From assembly GCA_017964705.1 (NCBI GenBank), contig JAGCRL010000256.1, positions 1-17,876 on the forward strand: a DNA stretch of 17,876 nucleotides. Direction: 5' to 3'. Under the pieces are notes generated by a model, which saw nothing but the letters and a program-made list of their open reading frames with translations, searched no databases and was not told the DNA's origin. This stretch comes from Alphaproteobacteria bacterium. GTDB lineage: Bacteria; Pseudomonadota; Alphaproteobacteria; RF32; CAG-239. Position numbers and translations under genes: made by a program. The first letter of the stretch is position 1. Each line of letters opens with the position of its first letter. Shown here one piece after another: positions 14,167 through 17,876 of the stretch.

Positions 14167-14195
14167 ATACTACATTATATTAAATAATATGTCAA
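14167..14195 (-). promoter_or_regulatory. Sigma70-like promoter of the candidate small RNA
   Basis: On the minus strand TTGACA (14190-14195), exactly 17 bases, then TAGTAT (14167-14172). The consensus -35 and ideal spacing make it credible; the -10 matches four of six. The predicted start is around 14160. Confidence 0.6.
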
Positions 14196-14240
14196 GATAG
14201 GAAGTCAAAAAATTTCGTTCCGCATTTGGAAGTTCGTATA

Positions 14241-14304
14241 GGACCCCCCTCAATTTTTTCGCTCCTAAAATAGAAAACGCTAATGGACCCCCCTCGATTT
14301 TTTT
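14241..14304 (+). repeat. Two 20-bp direct repeats (GGACCCCCCTC + A/G + ATTTTTT)
   Basis: Copies lie at 14241-14260 and 14285-14304, starting 44 bases apart, with a C6 tract followed by a T6-7 tract. Two looser relatives, CGAGAATTTTTT and GTGCGAATTTTTT, follow before the next promoter. The C6TC element also occurs at 9825-9832. Strong purine/pyrimidine tracts bend or stiffen DNA and may bind a phage regulator upstream of the rightward operon. Confidence 0.75.
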
Positions 14305-14356
14305 ACCCACGCTTAACATGCACGAGAATTTTTTTATCCACGTGCGAATTTTTTAC

Positions 14357-14385
14357 TTGACAACCGTTTAACAATGTTGTAAGAC
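14357..14385 (+). promoter_or_regulatory. Probable promoter of the second rightward operon
   Basis: TTGACA (14357-14362), 17 bases, then TAAGAC (14380-14385). The -35 is perfect, the -10 weak, so an activator may help. It lies 20 bases before the first start codon at 14405, behind AAGGAGGT. TTGACAACCGTTTAACAATG resembles TTGACAACG elements of the 9.9-10.1 kb region. Confidence 0.45.
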
Positions 14386-14404
14386 AGTTATCAAGGAGGT
14401 AAAA

Positions 14405-14656
14405 ATGAATAACGACTTGGAATTAATATATCGGTTTGCTAAAAAGCACAATCTGGTATTTACTTATAGAGAGGATTTTAAACACGCTATAATTAACGCT
14501 TATGTTGTCGTCGGCGAATCGGTATTAAATTATACACTATACACCGACAGCGGCTCTAAACGTATTTCTCTGTGCGGAGAGGTTAGGACTGAGCTTGGCG
14601 TTGAGAGAGCTATACGGTATTTTGAAGAATTAATGCTGTTAAAAGGAGCTTTCTGA
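14405..14656 (+). CDS. Small protein of unknown function (83 aa)
   Basis: An 83-residue protein with a strong AAGGAGGT ribosome binding site five bases before the ATG, first gene of the second rightward operon. It has an N-terminal helix (NNDLELIYRFAKKHNLVFTY), a beta-rich middle (AYVVVGESVLNYTLYTDSGS) and a final helix, a compact alpha/beta arrangement. It overlaps the next gene in TGATG. The family is not recognised. Its neighbourhood of DNA-binding and repair genes suggests an early function. Confidence 0.65.
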   Translation: MNNDLELIYRFAKKHNLVFTYREDFKHAIINAYVVVGESVLNYTLYTDSGSKRISLCGEVRTELGVERAIRYFEELMLLKGAF

Positions 14657-14970
14657 TGCCGTATAAGTCTGAGAATATAGGTATTGCTAACGGTCAGTAT
14701 GACAGACGTTGTAAGCTGACTGAAGCGCAGAAAAATGAGATTATTGCTTTACGCGGTACTATTTCTCAACGTGAGTGCGCTCAACGGTTCGGGGTTTCTC
14801 GCAGAACTGTGCAATTTTTATGGTTTCCTGAAAAGCTTGTAGCTAACAAACAGGCCAGAGCTGCACGAGGTGGCTGGAAGCAATATTATAATAAGAAACA
14901 ATGGGCGGAGACAATGCGCGAGCATAGGCATTATAAACAATCTCTGTATGAGGAAGGATTGATAAAATGA
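14656..14970 (+). CDS. Helix-turn-helix DNA-binding protein
   Basis: A 104-residue basic protein. Residues about 18-50 read as a classic helix-turn-helix: KLTEAQKNEIIALRGTISQR, then ECAQRFGVSRRTVQFLW, where SQRECAQRFGVSRRTVQF is the helix-turn-helix proper. A basic tail follows with MREHRHYKQSLYEEGLIK. I recall small phage proteins with the same layout (KLT-x-x-Q, GVSRRTVQF, then RGG-x-x-YY-x-K, then R-x-H-R-x-Y-K-Q-x-L-Y) annotated as HTH or hypothetical; not searched. It probably binds DNA, and being next to repeat arrays and promoters it could act on them, though this is inference. AGGAG serves as the ribosome binding site, and its end overlaps the next start (ATGA). Confidence 0.8.
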   Translation: MPYKSENIGIANGQYDRRCKLTEAQKNEIIALRGTISQRECAQRFGVSRRTVQFLWFPEKLVANKQARAARGGWKQYYNKKQWAETMREHRHYKQSLYEEGLIK

Positions 14971-15560
14971 GCGGACTGTGGAATGATTTATTATCCGAGA
15001 CATTGTGCAAATCGTCTAGGTGGCCTGCCTTGCATTATATCCATCAAAATCCGACAACGGGTGAATGGGTAGCGTCAGACAATCGCGTGTTGCTTTGCGA
15101 GCTTAACGGTGCTATTCCGATGTTTGAATTGTGGGATGCTGCTGGTAACCCTGTTAACGTTGACCTGACTTACAACAATTATGAGGGGTTAATAGAGCGT
15201 GTGCTAGCTACAGTGACGCAGACCACCGCAGATATAAAGCGACGAAAGTTATTCACGTTCATAGGTGGTTGTGCGGTGTTAACCAGTGATTACGATAAAG
15301 TGTCACAATTTATTGGCGTTAATAGCGTTATAAAATTCAAAGACATTCATACACCGATATATTTTATCAGCAGCGATAAACAGCGTAGAGCGCTTATATC
15401 GCCATTCGAGGTTAATAACGTGTTGAAAGCTCGTTGGCAGCTGTTGGACAGTGATGAAAACGAGTTGGCTCAGACAGATAGCTGGCAGGAAGCTCATGAC
15501 ATGGGTGAAATGTTTGGTTGTGAATATATTATTAAGGTGATTAAAGATGACAAGAATTAA
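14967..15560 (+). CDS. Protein of unknown function, possibly beta-clamp-like (197 aa)
   Basis: A 197-residue protein. Parts recall the small beta-sliding-clamp-like proteins of phages: ALHYIHQNPTTGEWVASDNR followed by VLLCELNGAIP (about 21-51), a YNNYEGLIERV segment (about 69-79) similar to the Y-P-N-Y-x-x-V-I-P region, and a late IYFISSDKQRRALISPFEV (about 132-150) comparable to the P-L-L/I-x-x-x-x-D-x-x-A-L-I-M-P strand at the end of clamp domains. The last 40 residues form a separate alpha/beta tail. A full clamp has three domains of about 120 residues, so this would be one and a half domains at most. The resemblance is weak and needs a profile search. It overlaps denV by 14 bases. Confidence 0.4.
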   Translation: MSGLWNDLLSETLCKSSRWPALHYIHQNPTTGEWVASDNRVLLCELNGAIPMFELWDAAGNPVNVDLTYNNYEGLIERVLATVTQTTADIKRRKLFTFIGGCAVLTSDYDKVSQFIGVNSVIKFKDIHTPIYFISSDKQRRALISPFEVNNVLKARWQLLDSDENELAQTDSWQEAHDMGEMFGCEYIIKVIKDDKN

Positions 15561-15939
15561 CGTTATAGCACCTCAAGAGTTAGCCGACCAATGGCTTTTG
15601 GCAGAGTATAGAGAGCTGCCGAGAGTTATTAAAGGTGAGTTTGATATAACCAATGCACCGGACAAATACCAATTAGGTGCAGGTCATGTCAAATGGGCTA
15701 AAAGATACGCTTACTGGACAATGACAAGATACTTTCAAATTTGTGATGAGATGAAATATCGCGGTTTTAAAGTTAATAACTCTGCCGGTGAGTTGTATAA
15801 ACTTTGGGATGGTAAAGGTGACATTTATTATGTAACCGCAAAAGATATTATTATAAACGTTAAAAGGTTGCGAGCTAAATATAACTTAAAATCAAATTAT
15901 TATAAATGGACGGGTAGAGATAAACCCAAATGGATTTAA
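15547..15939 (+). CDS. denV: Pyrimidine-dimer DNA glycosylase / endonuclease V
   Basis: A 130-residue homologue of T4 endonuclease V (138 residues). It excises ultraviolet-induced cyclobutane pyrimidine dimers and nicks the abasic site by base-excision repair. The N-terminus MTRINVIAPQELADQWLLAE follows the T4 protein closely. All key residues are in place: Thr2, whose alpha-amino group is the nucleophile after removal of Met1; Arg3, Arg22 and Arg26 for DNA binding; and Glu23, the catalytic acid, at exactly position 23 in AEYRELPRV. Another conserved segment is LGAGHVKWA (about 43-51), and the C-terminus has WTGRDKPKWI where T4 has its aromatic tail. The start ATG lies inside the previous gene, with AAGGTGA as ribosome binding site. 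The gene is followed by a 61-base gap. Confidence 0.93.
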   Translation: MTRINVIAPQELADQWLLAEYRELPRVIKGEFDITNAPDKYQLGAGHVKWAKRYAYWTMTRYFQICDEMKYRGFKVNNSAGELYKLWDGKGDIYYVTAKDIIINVKRLRAKYNLKSNYYKWTGRDKPKWI

Positions 15940-15945
15940 CAAATA

Positions 15946-15975
15946 TCAGGGCGGTTCTCGGCAATCGTACCCTGA
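15946..15975. repeat. Inverted repeat TCAGGG / CCCTGA between denV and next gene
   Basis: Six-base arms around an 18-base loop. No T-run follows on the plus strand, so it is not a clear terminator; it may stabilise the denV message or reduce read-through. It lies in the only sizeable gap of this operon. Confidence 0.4.
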
Positions 15976-16000
15976 CCTTATTTAATGGAGTGATAAAAAA

Positions 16001-16489
16001 ATGGAAGTTAAAAATTTTAAAGCTAAAAGACAATTTGCTTTTACTGATAAAGAGGTGAAAGCGCGTTGTGAAGAAGATAACGGTAAGATAGAATATACCG
16101 ATTCGCTGTGCATGGGATTAAATATGATTACCGGAAAATATGGTAATGGTTCTTACGTTCTTTCAACCTCGTATAAAGGTAAATGTCTTAAGAAAACAAT
16201 CGGTAATGTTTGGCGTATGTCAGTTGAGGAAGCACGGGATATTGTCCGTAATATTCAAGCCAATAAAGATGAGTTTATGGCAAATGATTTGCCGTGGGGT
16301 AAGTTATTATCTGTTGATTTTAAGGAAAACGGCTTTTACCCTAGAAAACCGGCGGTAGTTGAGGACACGTCATTATCCTCAGAGCTTGAAAAGTTGAGAG
16401 CTGAGAATGAATTTTTGAAGAAAAAATTGAAAAAGATTGAGGATATTGTATTATTCAATGAGGTGGATGATAACACAGCCAGCAGATAG
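16001..16489 (+). CDS. Orphan integrase arm-type DNA-binding domain fused to a coiled coil
   Basis: A 162-residue protein. Residues about 12-88 resemble the N-terminal arm-binding domain of tyrosine recombinases (DUF4102-like): FAFTDKEVKARCEEDNGKIE, then a D-S-x-x-x-G-L-x-x segment, YVLSTSYKGKCLKKTIGN, and MSVEEARDIV. In that family the final helix with x-x-x-EAR follows a three-strand sheet. After a linker comes a probable leucine zipper (about 126-152), LSSELEKLRAENEFLKKKLK, in place of the core-binding and catalytic domains. No R-H-x-R-H/Y catalytic residues exist here. This suggests a dimeric DNA-binding protein made from an integrase arm, or a degenerate integrase end. GGAGTGA precedes the ATG. 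Confidence 0.6.
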   Translation: MEVKNFKAKRQFAFTDKEVKARCEEDNGKIEYTDSLCMGLNMITGKYGNGSYVLSTSYKGKCLKKTIGNVWRMSVEEARDIVRNIQANKDEFMANDLPWGKLLSVDFKENGFYPRKPAVVEDTSLSSELEKLRAENEFLKKKLKKIEDIVLFNEVDDNTASR

Positions 16490-16673
16490 ATACGAGATTG
16501 CGAGAATAGAATATAATCCCAGAGGTGCTGATTACGTTATACATTGTTGGAATTGGAGTGGTGAAAACAAGTATAAATGTCAAGACATTATACACACAAC
16601 AGAACTTCTTTTAGAGCGCTTTAAGGAAGAATATAAAAAAGTGTTCGGAGAAGAATATAAGTTGGAGGATTAA
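16467..16673 (+). CDS. Small protein of unknown function (68 aa)
   Basis: The ATG at 16467 (MITQPADRYEIARIEYNP) is chosen. It is preceded closely by GAGG, and its start lies inside the previous gene, so it may be coupled; a TTG at 16437 or ATG at 16458 in frame are alternatives without better sites. The protein is about 68 residues, with a beta-type first half (DYVIHCWNWSGENKYKCQDI) and an acidic-basic helix (LLLERFKEEYKKVFGEEYKL) at the end. It is 1 base upstream of the next start. The family is not recognised. Confidence 0.5.
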   Translation: MITQPADRYEIARIEYNPRGADYVIHCWNWSGENKYKCQDIIHTTELLLERFKEEYKKVFGEEYKLED

Positions 16674-17015
16674 ATGAATAAACCTAAATATTTTATAAAC
16701 TGCATTACAGTTCGGAAATATTGCAGAGATAACGGTCTACCATTCGGTTCTGTGTTAAGAAAATTAAATCAAGGATACACAACGGAAGAAGCTGTTAATT
16801 GTTCATATAAGAAAAGAAGTTATGATAAATTTACTCAAAAATACGGTGTTAAAAGAGGAATAAAAATACGTTTGCTTATGAAAAGAGGTTTTTCAGAAAA
16901 GGAATCGATATTAAGAAGTTTAAAAAAGACAGAATTAATAACGATATGCAAAAAATTTTACCGATATATACCTGATAATATTAAAGAATTATACAAGGAG
17001 TTTAACGATGAGTAA
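16674..17015 (+). CDS. Basic protein with helix-turn-helix-like repeats
   Basis: A 113-residue, strongly basic protein. Residues 10-45 (ITVRKYCRDNGLPFGSVLRK, then LNQGYTTEEAVN) look like a small DNA-binding module: a helix starting with T-V-x-x-Y-C, a turn with G-L-P, a second helix, and a G-x-T/S-x-E-E-A ending. A second, weaker copy may follow at about 57-85 (KYGVKRGIKIRLLMKRGFSE, then KESILRS). This doubled arrangement is common in phage proteins that accompany homing-type modules, but no nuclease domain is present. GGAGG precedes the ATG. It overlaps the next gene by 8 bases. Sequence-specific DNA binding is likely; the target is unknown. Confidence 0.55.
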   Translation: MNKPKYFINCITVRKYCRDNGLPFGSVLRKLNQGYTTEEAVNCSYKKRSYDKFTQKYGVKRGIKIRLLMKRGFSEKESILRSLKKTELITICKKFYRYIPDNIKELYKEFNDE

Positions 17016-17562
17016 AAATAGATTTAAGTTTCGTGCATATATTACATCAATTATTTCTGAAGGTGAGGATAAAGAAAAAGAAGTTGGGTTTTACATTGAA
17101 GATGTTGCAGTTTATTCTGATGGTGGTATTGGTTTCGACCGTGATAGTTTATTGAACGCATTATATAAACTGGATTTAACCGAATCACAACGTGATGAAA
17201 TTGAAGAATATTTAAGTGAGAACGGTTACAGTTTAGACTATGAATGGTTTGCTGTTGAATTAGGCATCGTTGAGCAATGCACAGGATTAAAGGATAAGAA
17301 CGGCAAGCTGATTTATGAGGGCGACATTGTAAAAATTATAGATAAAAGCTCAAGAAAAGAGCCTTTTATTGGGGTTGTTGAATATACAAACACAGCATCT
17401 TTTGAAGCAAATTGTAACGGCTTTTATATGCACTTGCACAACCCCAAAACTCCCGAAAATGTGTCAATGATTGAAAAAATGTTTTGTACTTCATTAAGAG
17501 AAATTAAGGTTATCGGCAACATACACGAAAATCCTGAGTTATTGGAGGTACAAGATGAGTAA
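17008..17562 (+). CDS. YopX-family protein
   Basis: A 184-residue protein of the YopX family, named after a Bacillus SPbeta gene and widespread in phages and prophages. The conserved core is clear: N-terminal KFRAYI, then QCTGLKDKNGKLIYEGDIVK (about residues 90-109), a beta strand IGVVEYTN, a variable loop, and the end REIKVIGNIHENPELL (about 163-178). The role of YopX proteins is not established; the fold is a small beta barrel, and genes of this family usually sit among early regulatory or replication genes. The N-terminal 80 residues contain an acidic linker longer than in many members. It overlaps the next gene by 8 bases. Confidence 0.88.
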   Translation: MSKNRFKFRAYITSIISEGEDKEKEVGFYIEDVAVYSDGGIGFDRDSLLNALYKLDLTESQRDEIEEYLSENGYSLDYEWFAVELGIVEQCTGLKDKNGKLIYEGDIVKIIDKSSRKEPFIGVVEYTNTASFEANCNGFYMHLHNPKTPENVSMIEKMFCTSLREIKVIGNIHENPELLEVQDE

Positions 17563-17779
17563 AGCACTACCTGAAATACTGGATGTTTGGCAAGACAGTC
17601 TTGGTATTCGTTGCGTTGTATTAAATGTTGAAAAGCGTTGGTTTAGATATGTAGTCAAAATAATAGTACAGTTACCAAGCAAAACCGTTTACAGCATAAG
17701 ATATATTCCACTAAAAGAGTTTATGGATATATCTGAATATGTAAGCGGTAAGAAATTGGATTATTTGTTTAAATTATGA
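17555..17779 (+). CDS. Small protein of unknown function (74 aa)
   Basis: A 74-residue protein starting MSKALPEILDVWQDSLGIRC, whose ATG lies in the last codons of the YopX gene behind TTGGAGG. The predicted form is a beta barrel-like strand series (GIRCVVLNVEKRWFRYVVKI, then SKTVYSIRYIPLKEF) and a C-terminal amphipathic helix. The family is not recognised. The 97 bases that follow (17780-17876) hold a TTGACA (17818-17823) and an ATG at 17827 open to the window end, but no ribosome binding site, so I annotate nothing there. Confidence 0.6.
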   Translation: MSKALPEILDVWQDSLGIRCVVLNVEKRWFRYVVKIIVQLPSKTVYSIRYIPLKEFMDISEYVSGKKLDYLFKL

Positions 17780-17876
17780 TTATGCCTTAAGTAAAACTAA
17801 TAAGTATTTACAATCAATTGACAAAAATGAACTTACGAATAACACTACCGAAACAAATAATAGTCAATCAGCTACT

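Noticed and set aside
16001..16489. Functional integrase
   Set aside because: Only an arm-like domain is present; core-binding and catalytic domains with R-H-R-Y residues are missing, so lysogeny cannot be inferred.
17780..17876. Partial gene starting at ATG 17827
   Set aside because: Fewer than 20 codons fit before the end and there is no ribosome binding site; the TTGACA overlapping it has no good -10.
1..17876. tRNA or rRNA genes
   Set aside because: No cloverleaf with the T-arm consensus or ribosomal RNA segments was noticed on either strand by eye.

Overview
This window is part of the genome of a tailed double-stranded DNA bacteriophage (Caudoviricetes). The head and packaging genes are unmistakable: small and large terminase, a DUF4055-type portal, a scaffold, a P22-like coat protein and neck proteins. 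No tail, lysis, polymerase or catalytically complete integrase gene is present, so the window is an internal segment. The tail genes most likely lie beyond position 1, in the direction the late operon is read. The host cannot be named. It should be a bacterium using sigma70-type promoters (several TTGACA-N17-TATNNT-like sites are visible) and strong GGAGG ribosome binding sites.

Layout. (1) 1-9598, minus strand: one late operon of 12 tightly packed genes. In transcription order it holds two paralogous GIY-YIG-like/NUMOD1-like proteins, TerS, TerL, portal, scaffold, coat, a 66-residue protein, a DnaT-like head-tail connector, a second connector-type protein, a Mu F-like minor head protein and a gp10-like neck or tail-completion protein. 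A sigma70-like promoter with an extended -10 lies just upstream of its first gene. A structured leader precedes the coat gene and a hairpin follows it. (2) 9611-10280: a divergent control region with 10-bp tandem repeats, GC-rich hairpins, an AT-rich stretch, seven TTGACA copies and the rightward promoter. (3) 10281-13589, plus strand: nine small genes of unknown function in one operon, all with near-identical GGAGGG(TT) initiation sites, closed by a strong terminator. (4) 13625-14404: a 780-bp non-coding region rich in repeats (15-bp x5, 27-bp x2, 20-bp x2) that contains what looks like a small RNA gene on the minus strand. (5) 14405-17779, plus strand: nine genes, including an HTH protein, a possible beta-clamp-like protein, a DenV pyrimidine-dimer glycosylase, an orphan integrase arm domain fused to a coiled coil, and a YopX-family protein. 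The last 97 bases hold no gene I can support.

The genes fit a simple plan: DNA repair, regulatory and accessory genes are read rightward, and packaging and head assembly genes leftward from a shared intergenic switch. Composition changes between blocks: terminases plus the first GIY-YIG-like gene look clearly richer in GC than portal to neck, and the small-gene operon is rich in GCC/GCG codons within AT-rich DNA. This suggests a mosaic genome. The most striking global signal is that I find no GATC tetranucleotide anywhere in the 17.9 kb. The most promising local candidate for an undescribed system is the repeat cluster plus small RNA at 13.8-14.4 kb.
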